From contig NZ_CP132295.1 of the NCBI RefSeq assembly GCF_030734285.1, forward strand, positions 496,001 to 560,000: a stretch of 64,000 nt of DNA. Reading direction: 5' to 3'. This document shows positions 9,088-19,051 of the stretch, piece by piece. Numbering within the stretch: position 1 is the stretch's first letter; each line of letters begins with the position of its first letter. The translations under genes and the position numbers were made by a program. Below the pieces are notes generated by a model, which saw only the letters and a list, made by a program, of their open reading frames with translations, was not told the origin of the DNA and ran no database searches. This DNA is from Natronococcus sp. AD-5. GTDB lineage: Archaea > Halobacteriota > Halobacteria > Halobacteriales > Natrialbaceae.

Positions 9088-10722
9088 ATGCAAGATAATC
9101 TGCCCGATCAGAGCGATCGTCCGGATTTGTTTCATGCCGTTCCAGAAATCCATTATCCGGAGCAACTCAACGCGGCCTACGAGATGGTCGATCGACACGT
9201 CGAGGAGGGGCGTGGCGACGAGCCGGCCATCTATTTCGAGGGACCGACCACCACCTACGCCGAGTTGCGAGAGCGAGTCGGTCGCGCCGGAAACGCGCTC
9301 CTCGATCTCGGCGTCGAACCGGGTGATCGCGTCTTCGTTCGGTTCCCCAACCGCCCGGAGTACGTCGTCACCTGCCTCGCCGTCCAGCGGATCGGAGCGG
9401 TCGTCGTCCCCTCGATGAAACTGCTTCGTGCGAAGGAGATCAGCTACATCGTCGACAACTCCGGCTCGTCGTACGCGGTCGTCTACGACGACCTGCTCGA
9501 CGAGGTCGAGATCGCGCTGGACGAAGGCGGACTCGAGTCGCTCGAGGAGATCGTCGTCGTCGAGGACGCCGGTGTCGAACACGATTACCACGGTTTCGAC
9601 GACCTGCTCTCGGCGGCGAGTCCGGAGCTCGGAGAGCCCGAGACGAGCCGCGACGACCTCGTGATGGTCGCCTACACGAGCGGGACGACGGGACGGCCGA
9701 AGGGAACCGTCCACACGCACCGGCAGATGCTCGCCATCACGGACACCTACGCGCGATACTGTCTGGAGCCCGAACCGTCGGACGTGTTCACGAGCAACGC
9801 GCCGATCGCGTTCACGTACGGGTACGGGATGCTCGTCGCGTTTCCCCTCCGGTTCGGCGCGGCGACCTGTATCATCCAGGATCCGACGCCGGAATCGTTA
9901 CTCGACGCGATTCAGGCGGTCGGCGTCTCGATTCTCGGATCGATCCCGACGGCGTACAACCAGATGCTTTCCGAACACGGGGACCTCATCGAGGACTACG
10001 ACCTCTCCTCGTTGCGGCGGGCCGTGAGCGCGGGCGAACCGCTTCCGCCGAGCACGTACGAGCGCGCCGCGTCCAGCCTCGGCGTCGAACCGCTCGACGG
10101 GATCGGCTCGACGGAAATGCTGCACATCTTCATCAGCCACCGTCACGACGACGACGTGGATCCCACCGCGACCGGCCGACCCGTGCCGGGATACGAGTGC
10201 AAGGTCGTCGATCCGAAGAGCTACGAGGAACTCGACCGCGGCGAGCCCGGTCTGTTGCTCGTTCGGGGTCCGACGGGAGTCACGTACTGGAACCGTCCCG
10301 AGAAACAGGCGGAGGGTGTACACGACGGCTGGAGCATCCCCGGAGACATCTTCGTCCATCGGGAGGACGGCCGATTCGAGTACAAGTCTCGCCAGGACGA
10401 TCTGATAATCACGAGCGGATACAACGTTCCCGGTCCGGAGGTCGAGGACGTGCTACTGGAGCGAGACGAGGTGTACCAAGCGGCCGTCGTCGGCAGCCCC
10501 GACGAAGAGCGCGGCAAGATCGTGAAGGCCTTCGTCGTTCTCGAGGACGGCTACGAGCGGCGCCGATCGCTGACCGACGCGCTGAAAGATTACGTTAAAG
10601 AGCGGATCGCGCCGTACAAGTACCCGCGGGAAATCGAGTACCTCCCGGAACTGCCGACGACGGAGACCGGGAAGATAAAGCGCGCGACGCTCCGCGAACG
10701 GGAACGAGAGCGGGAAAACTGA
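9088..10722 (+). CDS. Acyl-CoA synthetase, benzoate/2-aminobenzoate-CoA ligase type
   Basis: This 544-residue ANL-superfamily enzyme has the AMP-binding P-loop AYTSGTTGRPKG (about residues 195-206), the motif YNQMLSEHG, the A5-like GIGSTEML, and the C-terminal hinge and lysine motif TGKIKRATL. The N-terminal sequence HYPEQLNAAYEMVDRHV resembles benzoate-CoA and 2-aminobenzoate-CoA ligases, which activate a carboxylate with ATP and CoA. In context (kynureninase makes anthranilate; a 2-aminobenzoyl-CoA oxygenase-like fusion lies further on), anthranilate is the inferred substrate; benzoate or another aryl acid cannot be excluded. A TATTTAAC box (9051-9058) lies about 34 nt upstream. The LivK-type gene follows 147 bp downstream on the same strand. 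Confidence 0.85.
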   Translation: MQDNLPDQSDRPDLFHAVPEIHYPEQLNAAYEMVDRHVEEGRGDEPAIYFEGPTTTYAELRERVGRAGNALLDLGVEPGDRVFVRFPNRPEYVVTCLAVQRIGAVVVPSMKLLRAKEISYIVDNSGSSYAVVYDDLLDEVEIALDEGGLESLEEIVVVEDAGVEHDYHGFDDLLSAASPELGEPETSRDDLVMVAYTSGTTGRPKGTVHTHRQMLAITDTYARYCLEPEPSDVFTSNAPIAFTYGYGMLVAFPLRFGAATCIIQDPTPESLLDAIQAVGVSILGSIPTAYNQMLSEHGDLIEDYDLSSLRRAVSAGEPLPPSTYERAASSLGVEPLDGIGSTEMLHIFISHRHDDDVDPTATGRPVPGYECKVVDPKSYEELDRGEPGLLLVRGPTGVTYWNRPEKQAEGVHDGWSIPGDIFVHREDGRFEYKSRQDDLIITSGYNVPGPEVEDVLLERDEVYQAAVVGSPDEERGKIVKAFVVLEDGYERRRSLTDALKDYVKERIAPYKYPREIEYLPELPTTETGKIKRATLREREREREN

Positions 10723-10869
10723 TCGGACAGTCGCCATCGCTGCTTCGGGTTGACGCGAGGATTGTCGCACCGTGCACGAAAATCGGTAGAAGCGGATTCC
10801 TCACCGCTGCTGCGTCGGGACCGTCCCTCACAATAACGCTTTTTACTTTTGCGATAGGTATGTTGGTTG

Positions 10870-12105
10870 ATGACACACGGCAAAAACGAGGGTACTCCAG
10901 GAGTGGGCACTCGACGACGAAGCCTTTTGCGAAGTGCTGGTGCAGCGGGAGTTGCGCTGGCGGCAGGGTGTCTCGGGGGCGACGGTGCTGACGACGACGT
11001 GATCACGATCGGATCGTTGCAGCCGCTTTCCGGGCCGTTCACGCCGTGGGGGAACGCTCATCAGTCGGGTCTCGAGTTCGCGGTGAACGAGATAAACGAG
11101 AACGGCGGGGTCCTCGACCGAGAGTTGCGAATCGTCGAAGCGGATACCGAGAGCGATGCGGGGGAAGCGGATACGATCTTTCGACGCTTCGTCGAGGAAG
11201 AGAACGCCGTCGCGATGACCGGACCGGTCTCGAGCGACGTCGGTATCCGCACCGGACAGACGGCGGAACAGATGGAAGTACCGCTCGTCTTGCACATGGC
11301 AGGATCGCACCGCATCCACACGAGGAGTTCCCGGTACACGTTCAGAATGGGGTCGCTTCCGGCCCCGATGGACCTCCAGCCGCAGGCCGAACTGATCGAC
11401 GCCGAGGGGTACGGCACCGTCGGCGCGGTCACCGCCGATTACGAGTGGGGGAATACGGTCGAGGAGCAGATCGGGGACCTGTTCCCCGGGGACGTCGATC
11501 TCGATACCGCGATGACGCCGCAGGACGAGAGCGACTTCGCGCCGTTCCTGCGGGACTTTTCGGACGAGATGGAACTCCTCGTCGCGACGGGTCATCCGCC
11601 GGCGCAGAACGCGATCCACTCGCAGGCGCTCGAACTCGGATTCGAACACGAGATCACGACCGGCTCCGGTCAGCCTCCCGGCGTCATCTACGAAGACCTC
11701 GGCGCCGAGGCGGAAACGTTCGCCCACCTGCACATCGCGGACGTCTACGACGACCAGTTCGTCGACGTCGCGGAGCGATTCGCGGACGACACCGGCGAGC
11801 GGATGGACACGCACGAAGCGATCGGCTACGTTGCGGGAGAACTGATCGCGGCCGCGATCGAGGACGCCGATTCGACGGATCCGACCGAAATCGCCGACGC
11901 CGCTCGGAACATCGAGCTCGATACGCTCTTTGCGGCACCGCTTCAGTACAACGAATGGGGCGAGATCGACGAAGTCGTCTCGATACTCAGCACGTTCGAA
12001 TCCGGCGCGCCCGAGTACTATCCGGACGGCGACTTCCACCTCGTCGAACAGTACCGGAGTGATCCGATGAGCGCCGACTTGGTCGAACCGCTCGTCGACG
12101 ACTAA
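10870..12105 (+). CDS. livK: LivK-type ABC transporter substrate-binding lipoprotein
   Basis: This 411-residue protein starts with a Tat-type signal (RRRSLLRSAGAAGVALAAG) leading to a lipobox cysteine in AAGCLGG, typical of haloarchaeal Tat-exported lipoproteins held on the outer face of the membrane. The mature part is a periplasmic-binding-protein fold of the branched-chain amino-acid type: ITIGSLQPLSGPFTPWG, then GLEFAVNEINENGGV. I took the ATG at 10870 rather than the TTG just before it. Members bind amino acids but also aromatic acids and amides. It should deliver substrate to the LivHMGF proteins encoded convergently at 13609-17092. A T-rich promoter-like stretch lies about 24 nt upstream. 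The downstream IS element begins soon after the stop codon. Confidence 0.9.
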   Translation: MTHGKNEGTPGVGTRRRSLLRSAGAAGVALAAGCLGGDGADDDVITIGSLQPLSGPFTPWGNAHQSGLEFAVNEINENGGVLDRELRIVEADTESDAGEADTIFRRFVEEENAVAMTGPVSSDVGIRTGQTAEQMEVPLVLHMAGSHRIHTRSSRYTFRMGSLPAPMDLQPQAELIDAEGYGTVGAVTADYEWGNTVEEQIGDLFPGDVDLDTAMTPQDESDFAPFLRDFSDEMELLVATGHPPAQNAIHSQALELGFEHEITTGSGQPPGVIYEDLGAEAETFAHLHIADVYDDQFVDVAERFADDTGERMDTHEAIGYVAGELIAAAIEDADSTDPTEIADAARNIELDTLFAAPLQYNEWGEIDEVVSILSTFESGAPEYYPDGDFHLVEQYRSDPMSADLVEPLVDD

Positions 12106-12158
12106 CTTCGAGCACACCGATTTCGTCGTGTCGCGTTACAGGTTGAACAGGCGCAATG

Positions 12159-12178
12159 CCACGGCCTTTAGGCCGTGG
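12159..12178 (+). repeat. Left-end hairpin of the IS element
   Basis: An 8-bp perfect stem CCACGGCC/GGCCGTGG closes a TTTA loop. Its style matches the right-end hairpin and marks the left end of the IS1341-type element. Confidence 0.65.
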
Positions 12179-12272
12179 ACACGCGCCGTCACTCAATGAC
12201 GCAAACCACCGACGATAGCACAGCCCGATATTCCAATAAATACTTGAGATATCGGTACTAATTACATTTGTA

Positions 12273-13323
<1,051 letters not shown>

Positions 13324-13608
13324 CACTTCGGGTGAGGCGAACCGTGCTACCTCGCTGGTTGAACAGCCAGCCGTCGTCATCGGGCTACGCCCGATTGCTC
13401 GTGGGACGTTGTTCCACGCTGTTGACGCCCGCTGTATGCGGGGAGGAAGGCTCCATTGACAGGGCTGTACGCGCTGGAAAGCACGTCCTTGGTCACAACT
13501 GGACGGCAACCGTTGACGGCCCACGCGAAAGCGTACTTGAGACCCGAGGAAACGCGCAACCTGAATATCCACTTCGTGGATTCCCGCGTCTTTAGGCGCG
13601 GGAGGATG
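13324..13608 (+). ncRNA. Right end of IS; candidate omega RNA (reRNA) region
   Basis: The 285 bases between the tnpB stop and livF hold no gene. By analogy with characterised TnpB elements, the guide-bearing omega RNA comes from the tnpB 3' end and right end. Two small hairpins are visible: CCAC-TTC-GTGG near 13570-13580, and CCCGCG...CGCGGG (13583-13602). If it is transcribed, the guide would lie beyond 13608, within livF. The assignment rests on position and family knowledge only. Confidence 0.45.
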
Positions 13609-14307
13609 TCAATCGCGGAGATACACCTCCCTGATCCGGTCGCTCTCGAGCAGGTCGTCGGCGGGAGCCTGGGTAGCGATTCGACCGTTCTCGAGGAGAT
13701 ACGCCCGGTCCGCGAGTTCGAGCGCTTCGTGGACGTGCTGTTCCGTCAGCAGGATGGTGGTGTCCTCGCTGATCGCTTTCACCTTCTCGAACACTCGTCT
13801 GGCTAACTGCGGTGCGAGTCCCATCGAGAGTTCGTCGAGCGCCAGGATTTCCGGTTCGACCATCAGCCCACGACCGACGGCGAGCATCTGCTGTTCGCCC
13901 CCGCTCAACGTCCCCGCCGGCTGATCGCTTCGTTCCCGAAGGACGGGAAACAGCTCGTACACTTCCCGCCGATTCTCCGCGATCCGCTCTCGCTTCGTGT
14001 ACGCGCCCATCTCCAGATTCTCTTCGACGGTCATCTCGTGGAAGAGGTTTCGCTCCTCGGAGACGTGAACAAAGCCGAGTTCGACGACTTCGTCCGGCGT
14101 GAGCGCTGATGCGTCGTGGCCGAACAGCTCTATCGTCCCGTCGTCTACGGACAGGAGCCCGGAAATCGTCTTCAACAGCGTCGTCTTGCCCGCCCCGTTC
14201 GGCCCGACGAGGGCGACGACCCGATCGTCGGTCGTGATTTCGACAGAAACGTCCCAGAGCACCTGCAATTCACCGTAGGAGACGTCGATCCCGTTCGTCC
14301 GGATCAT
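13609..14307 (-). CDS. livF: LivF-type ABC transporter ATPase
   Basis: This 232-residue ATPase has Walker A GPNGAGKTTLL (about 36-46), the signature LSGGEQQMLAVGRGL (about 134), Walker B LALDELSMGLAP and the switch His in LLTEQHVHEA. The VSEERNLFHEMTVEENL region is typical of LivF. With LivG, LivH and LivM it powers uptake of a substrate captured by the LivK-type lipoprotein; cluster context suggests an aromatic acid or amino acid. Its start overlaps the livG stop by 4 bp, indicating translational coupling. Its C-terminus ends REVYLRD directly at the IS right end, and the TGA stop reads from bases shared with the TGTCAA terminus of the element. Few if any residues appear to be lost. Confidence 0.92.
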   Translation of the reverse strand: MIRTNGIDVSYGELQVLWDVSVEITTDDRVVALVGPNGAGKTTLLKTISGLLSVDDGTIELFGHDASALTPDEVVELGFVHVSEERNLFHEMTVEENLEMGAYTKRERIAENRREVYELFPVLRERSDQPAGTLSGGEQQMLAVGRGLMVEPEILALDELSMGLAPQLARRVFEKVKAISEDTTILLTEQHVHEALELADRAYLLENGRIATQAPADDLLESDRIREVYLRD

Positions 14308-15020
14308 CCGCTTTCACCGAGATAGGCCTTGGTTACCCGTTCGTCGTTCCGTATCTCCGCCGGCGCCCCTTCCGCGATTAGCTGTCCGTCGTTCAGGACG
14401 AGAATCCGATCGGTGGTTTCCATGATCGCCTCGACGACGTGTTCGATCCAGAAGATCGAGACGCCCAGTTCGTCACGAATGCGCTCGATCGTCTCGGTCA
14501 GCGCTTCGATTTCGGCGGGCGTAAGTCCGCTCCCGATCTCGTCTAGCATGAGCAACTTCGGTTCGCACGCCAGCCCCCGCGCCAGTTCGACGTGTTTTCG
14601 CTCGGCCATCGTCAGGCTGCTCGCCTCCGCGTGTTCTTTGCCCGCGAGGCCGACGAACGAGATGTACTCCTCGGCCACTCGTCGGGCGGCGTCGGTGGCG
14701 TGAGACCCACCGAAGATGGCGCCCATCTGTACGTTTTCCAGGACGGTCGACTCGTCGAACGTTCGGACGATCTGGAACGTTCTGACGATTCCGCGTCGGC
14801 AGATCGCGCTCAGCTTTTCGCCCGTGATCTGCGCTCCGTCGAACGCCACCGATCCCGAATCCGGCGGAATGACGCCCGTAATGGTGTTGAACAGCGTCGT
14901 CTTGCCTGCGCCGTTGGGGCCGATCAACCCGACGATTTCCTCCGATTCGAGCGAGAAGGTCACGTCGTCGACCGCGACTAACCCCCCGAAGATTTTGGTT
15001 ACTCCGGAGATCTCGAGCAT
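14304..15020 (-). CDS. livG: LivG-type ABC transporter ATPase
   Basis: This 238-residue ATPase has Walker A GPNGAGKTTLF (about 33-43), a Q-loop region in RTFQIVRTF typical of LivG, the signature SLTMAERKHVELARGLA (a variant without the usual LSGGQQ form), Walker B LLMLDEIGSGLTP and the switch His in WIEHVVEAIM. It pairs with LivF to energise the LivHM channel on the inner face of the membrane. A TATA box TATAAAA on the minus strand at 15044-15050 lies about 27 nt upstream of the ATG, so livGF probably has a leaderless promoter of its own besides any read-through from livHM, whose livM stop is 180 nt upstream. Confidence 0.92.
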   Translation of the reverse strand: MLEISGVTKIFGGLVAVDDVTFSLESEEIVGLIGPNGAGKTTLFNTITGVIPPDSGSVAFDGAQITGEKLSAICRRGIVRTFQIVRTFDESTVLENVQMGAIFGGSHATDAARRVAEEYISFVGLAGKEHAEASSLTMAERKHVELARGLACEPKLLMLDEIGSGLTPAEIEALTETIERIRDELGVSIFWIEHVVEAIMETTDRILVLNDGQLIAEGAPAEIRNDERVTKAYLGESG

Positions 15021-15043
15021 GCGAATCTATTGCATTCGTACTG

Positions 15044-15050
15044 TTTTATA
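15044..15050 (-). promoter_or_regulatory. TATA box for livGF
   Basis: TATAAAA on the minus strand lies about 27 nt before the livG ATG at 15020. This is the standard archaeal spacing for a leaderless transcript and implies a second promoter inside the transporter gene set. Confidence 0.6.
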
Positions 15051-15200
15051 CTTTTTCTGCAGGTCCTCCTCGAGAGTCCCATTGAACCGGCTTCGATCCC
15101 TCGAGGCGCTGCGACGAACGCGACTTCGTTCGAGAACGCTCCCGTTCCGGACGAACGGGTGCGGGCCCGATTCCGTGCGGAGGTGGACGCCGAGAGCCGG

Positions 15201-16238
15201 CTACCGAAGTCGGTCGAGAACCGACCCGGGTGCGGAAACGCCCAGTTCGCCGTTTCGGAGTTCCCGCACCTTCGGAACGATCCCCTCCCGGAAGTAGAGG
15301 AACAACGCGATCAACAGCCCGCCGAGGATCGCGGTGCGCCACTGGCCGGCATCCTGGAGTATCTCGTTGACGTAGATGATCACCCCCGCACCGACGACCG
15401 GACCGATCAGCGTCCGCATCCCGCCGAGGACCAGCATCACCAGCACCAGCACGTCGATGGATTGAAACGCGAACATCGAGGGAAGAATGTAGCCTTCCGA
15501 CTGTGCGTACAACGGACCAACGAGTCCGATGACGGCTGCGGCGGCGAACCCCGCGATGGACTTGTACTTTACGACGTCGATACCGACGGATTCGGCGGCG
15601 ATTTCGTCCTGCCTGATCGCTTTGAACGCGAACCCGTACTTCGAATTCATCATCAGCCTGTATCCGACTAGGAGGGCACCGACGAACGCCAGCAGGACGT
15701 AATAGAGTGCGATCTGACCGGTTTCCCCCAGCGCCGTCGCGAGGAACTCCACCTCGAGTTCCCGGAACGGGATGCCCGTGCTCCCGCCGGTAATATCACG
15801 CGCACCGACGAAGATTTCGCCGAACGCGAGCTGGAGCGCCAGCGTCAGGATCGCGATGACGATCACGGTCATGCCGCGCCGCGCCGAGACGTAGCTTACG
15901 AGCAGCCCGATCGACCCGGCGACGAGTCCCGAAACGGGAACGAGTAACCACGCCGAAACCCCGAGGCTATCGGCGAGCAGCGCCGTGGTGTAGGCGCCGA
16001 TTCCCGTCAGCGCGCCGACGAAGAGGAACAGCTGATTCGTGTGCCCGAAGACGACGTTCAGGGCGATCGTGAGGGACGCGAAGGTCAGGAACAGGACGAG
16101 CAGTCTGGCCTGATAGGTCATCCCCGCCTCGACGACGAATGCCGGGAGGACGGCGAGTACGGCCAGCGTGATACCGATATCCCTGTACTCGCGGACGATA
16201 CCATCGAGAGCCGCGTCTTCGGCCGCGGTTTCACTCAT
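15201..16238 (-). CDS. livM: LivM-type ABC transporter permease
   Basis: This 345-residue polytopic membrane protein starts MSETAAEDAALDGIV. I chose the ATG at 16238 because it overlaps the livH stop as ATGA. After a short cytoplasmic N-terminus come about nine hydrophobic helices, with LivM landmarks such as TIALNVVFGHTNQLF, ITGGSTGIPF, the coupling loop YGFAFKAIRQDEIAAESVGIDV and VLGGMRTLIGPVVGAGVI. It forms the translocation channel with LivH. The amino acid or aromatic-acid substrate cannot be read from sequence. Confidence 0.92.
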   Translation of the reverse strand: MSETAAEDAALDGIVREYRDIGITLAVLAVLPAFVVEAGMTYQARLLVLFLTFASLTIALNVVFGHTNQLFLFVGALTGIGAYTTALLADSLGVSAWLLVPVSGLVAGSIGLLVSYVSARRGMTVIVIAILTLALQLAFGEIFVGARDITGGSTGIPFRELEVEFLATALGETGQIALYYVLLAFVGALLVGYRLMMNSKYGFAFKAIRQDEIAAESVGIDVVKYKSIAGFAAAAVIGLVGPLYAQSEGYILPSMFAFQSIDVLVLVMLVLGGMRTLIGPVVGAGVIIYVNEILQDAGQWRTAILGGLLIALFLYFREGIVPKVRELRNGELGVSAPGSVLDRLR

Positions 16239-17092
16239 GCTATCTCCTCCGGACGCAGGATCAACACGGTAACGACGACCGCGAACAGGATTACCATCGA
16301 GACGTACGCGCCGACGAAGAAGTTTCCGAAGGTGATGACGAGTCCGAGGAACACGCCCGCGCCGATCGTGCCCTCGATGTTTCGGACGCCGCCGACGATC
16401 GAGACGATGATCGCAAAGATGGTGAGTTCGAACCCCGTCGCGACGGAAATCGCCGACTGCGTACTCCAGAGAATGCCCGCGACACCGGCGAGGACGACGC
16501 TGAGGACGAAAGTGAGACTCCGAATCGCTCGCGGATCGATTCCGCACAGCAGTGCGCCGGTTTCGTCCTGGAAGACCGTCCGCGCGGCCTTCCCGAGGTA
16601 CGTCTTCCGCAGGAACACGAACAACGCGAGTAACAACGCGCTCGAGACGAGGAGAATGATCGACGTCGATTCCCGGACGCTGACCCCGCCCATCGAGAGC
16701 GAGAGCCCGGTGTAGGGGAACGAATAGTTCAACGGATAGTAGACGTACAGGATCCCGTCGAGCAAAATCGCGAGTCCGAGCGTCGTGAATATCCCGAGCA
16801 GGATTCGCTCCTCACCGTTCGATCGGTAGACGCTCGAGAGAAGCGTTCGGTCGATCGAGAGCCCCAGTACGGCCACGAAACCGAGACTGAGGACGGCGGC
16901 GACGACCGCGTTCGGTACGTAGGGTACGACGGCGACGCCGGCCACAACGGTGATAACGGAGAAGACGCCGAGCGAGAGATTCAGCACGTTACCCAGGCCG
17001 AATACGAGCGTAATGCCGGCGCCGAGCAAGGCGAATAATAACCCGCGTGCGATTCCGTCGATCGCAATCTCTATGAGTGCTGTAGCCTCCAT
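16235..17092 (-). CDS. livH: LivH-type ABC transporter permease
   Basis: This 285-residue permease begins MEATALIEIAIDGIARG; a GTG eight codons upstream is an alternative start. It has LivH features: FALLGAGITLVFGLGNVLNLSLG in the first helices, a coupling loop around KAARTVFQDETGALLCGID, and SIVGGVRNIEGTIGAGVFLGL near the C-terminus. It is the first transporter gene of the co-directional block and is coupled to livM by a 4-bp overlap. The MaoC-like gene lies 129 bp upstream on the same strand, so cotranscription with the catabolic genes is possible. Confidence 0.9.
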   Translation of the reverse strand: MEATALIEIAIDGIARGLLFALLGAGITLVFGLGNVLNLSLGVFSVITVVAGVAVVPYVPNAVVAAVLSLGFVAVLGLSIDRTLLSSVYRSNGEERILLGIFTTLGLAILLDGILYVYYPLNYSFPYTGLSLSMGGVSVRESTSIILLVSSALLLALFVFLRKTYLGKAARTVFQDETGALLCGIDPRAIRSLTFVLSVVLAGVAGILWSTQSAISVATGFELTIFAIIVSIVGGVRNIEGTIGAGVFLGLVITFGNFFVGAYVSMVILFAVVVTVLILRPEEIA

Positions 17093-17221
17093 TCGATCAG
17101 TGGTAGCGTTTCTCACTCATCGTCTTATAATTATCCTTGCGGTGGTACGTTCCCGATACTTCGACGACTCCCCTCGAGCGAATCGTGATCGACCGGTCGC
17201 CGGACGATAGCGGCTGCTGCG

Positions 17222-17665
17222 CTACGGACGAGCGCGTTCGACGAGGACGAGATCGGTCCGGGTTACGACCGTCTCGTCGTTCTGGTTTCGCGTTTCGATG
17301 TCGAAGCCGACGAGCCCGTTTCGATCGCTCCACCGCTCCTTCTCGGTCACGCTGACGGATTCGCGGAGTTCGTCCCCGGGCGTGACCGGGTTCGTCCACC
17401 GGAGTTCGTCGACTCCGAGCGCGCCCACCACGGCGACGTCCGCGAACAACGCATCGACGACGAGCCGCATACTTATCGAACCGGTGTGCCAGCCGCTGGC
17501 GATGAGCGTTCCGAACTGAGACTCTCGCGCGGCGTCCTCGTCGACGTGCATTCGCTGGGGATCGTCCCGTTCCGCAAAGGAGACGATTTCGCCCCTCGTG
17601 ACGGGTCGCGGGCCGATCGAATGCGTTTCGCCCGGCTCCAGCTCGTCGACGTATCGATCCGACAT
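17222..17665 (-). CDS. MaoC-like hotdog-fold dehydratase domain protein
   Basis: This 147-residue single-hotdog protein shows the MaoC/R-hydratase pattern: PVTRGEIVSFAERDDPQRMHVDEDAA with the catalytic-type D...H pair, then QFGTLIASGWHTGSISMRL and a VDELRWTNPVTPGDELR strand set. Such proteins hydrate enoyl-CoA esters to 3-hydroxyacyl-CoA, though many standalone members have other acyl-CoA substrates. Standing between the acyl-CoA dehydrogenase and livH, it is a plausible hydratase for a beta-oxidation step after ring dearomatisation. That makes it a functional alternative to the atypical crotonase at 22329-23102. Confidence 0.85.
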   Translation of the reverse strand: MSDRYVDELEPGETHSIGPRPVTRGEIVSFAERDDPQRMHVDEDAARESQFGTLIASGWHTGSISMRLVVDALFADVAVVGALGVDELRWTNPVTPGDELRESVSVTEKERWSDRNGLVGFDIETRNQNDETVVTRTDLVLVERARP

Positions 17666-17827
17666 CGCTGGATCGATCCTACTCGAGTTCCATGAGCGTG
17701 GTCACCGACCAGCGGGCGTCGCCGTTCCTCGCTCGCAGCGTGTGTACGTACGGCGAGCGATTCGAGGAGTCCTCGTTACCGGATCGTCGCCCCTCGTCAC
17801 CGTTGCGACTCGTACGACGACCCGTAC

Positions 17828-18967
17828 TCAGGACTCGTACATCCGGTTCGTGATCACCTGGCGATTGATCTCGTTCGTCCCCTCGTAGATCTGCATCCCT
17901 TTCGCGACTCGCATGTACCGTTCGACCGGATAGTCCGTGGAGTAGCCCCGCGAGCCGTGAATCTGGACGGCTTCCGTCGCGGCGTCCATCGCGACGTCGG
18001 TCGCGTAGGCTTTGGCCATCGCGGCCGCCTGCGTGACTCGCTGCCCCCTGTCGCGTTTGTCGGCGGCCGACAGGGTCAACAACCGGGCCGCTTCGACCTC
18101 GATGGCCATCTCGGCGAGTTTGAAGCCGACTCCCTGAAACTCCCTGATCGGTTTGCCGAACTGCTCTCGCTCGTCGGCGAACGAGCGGCTCGCGTCCAGG
18201 GCAGCCTGTGCGACGCCGACCCCCTGCGCGCCGGTCCCGATGCGTCCGATGTCGAGGCCCTCGAGGACGTACCGGAGCCCCTTCCCGCTCGTCCCGACGA
18301 GATTTTCGGCGGGGACGCGAACGCCGTCGAACGTAACCTCGCTCTCGACCGACGCCTCCCCCTCCATGCACGGAATGTCTCGAACGAGCTCCACCCCGTC
18401 TCGATCCCAGGGTTCCGGGACGCCGACGAGACTGAGACCGTCGTCCGTTCTGACGACGAGGATCATCAGGTCCGCGACCGAGCCGTTGGTCATCCACACC
18501 TTGTGTCCGTCGATCACCCACTCGTCGCTGTCCCGCTCGGCGCTCGTCCGAATCGATCCCGCGTCGCTTCCGGCCTCGGGCTCGGTCATCCCGAGCGCGG
18601 CGATCCACTCGCCCGTACAGGCCTTCTCGAGCCACTCCTCGCGTTGCCACTCCTCGCCGTACGTGTAGACGGGGTAGCCGACGAGCGAGGAGACGACGTT
18701 CACCGCTCCGGCGATGAGCTTCCAGGCCCGGGCGAGTTCCTCGCTCGCGATCGCGAACGATCGGAAGTCCAGCCCGGCGCCACCGTACTCGGCGGGATAC
18801 GGGATTCCCACGAGGCCGTTCTCGGCGACCCGACGAACGAGGTCCGCCGGAAACTCGCCGTCGCTCTCGTATTCCTCGACGTGCGGCTCGATTTCGGAGT
18901 GACAGAAGTCCCCGACTTCGTCCCGGTACGCTGCGTGGGATTCGTCCAACTCGAACTCGCGTATCAT
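17828..18967 (-). CDS. Acyl-CoA dehydrogenase
   Basis: This 379-residue flavoprotein begins MIREFELDES; the ATG at 18967 is preferred because a TATA-like CTTATG lies about 24 nt upstream. Family landmarks are ALGMTEPEAGSDAGSIRT, KVWMTNGSVADL, REQFGKPIREFQ, the QIHGSRGYSTDYPVERYMR segment and the catalytic base Glu in QIYEGTNEINR near the C-terminus. It oxidises an acyl-CoA to the 2,3-enoyl-CoA, passing electrons to ETF. It lies between the monooxygenase/OYE fusion (84 bp gap upstream) and the MaoC gene, consistent with oxidation of a reduced cyclic or dicarboxylic CoA ester. Chain or ring specificity is not predictable. Confidence 0.93.
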   Translation of the reverse strand: MIREFELDESHAAYRDEVGDFCHSEIEPHVEEYESDGEFPADLVRRVAENGLVGIPYPAEYGGAGLDFRSFAIASEELARAWKLIAGAVNVVSSLVGYPVYTYGEEWQREEWLEKACTGEWIAALGMTEPEAGSDAGSIRTSAERDSDEWVIDGHKVWMTNGSVADLMILVVRTDDGLSLVGVPEPWDRDGVELVRDIPCMEGEASVESEVTFDGVRVPAENLVGTSGKGLRYVLEGLDIGRIGTGAQGVGVAQAALDASRSFADEREQFGKPIREFQGVGFKLAEMAIEVEAARLLTLSAADKRDRGQRVTQAAAMAKAYATDVAMDAATEAVQIHGSRGYSTDYPVERYMRVAKGMQIYEGTNEINRQVITNRMYES

Positions 18968-19051
18968 GGGATGACACATCGCACACGGTACTCATAAGCG
19001 TTCGTGCGCCGCGCGAGCGAGCGAGCGTGCAGTTCGACGAGAGACGGTCGG

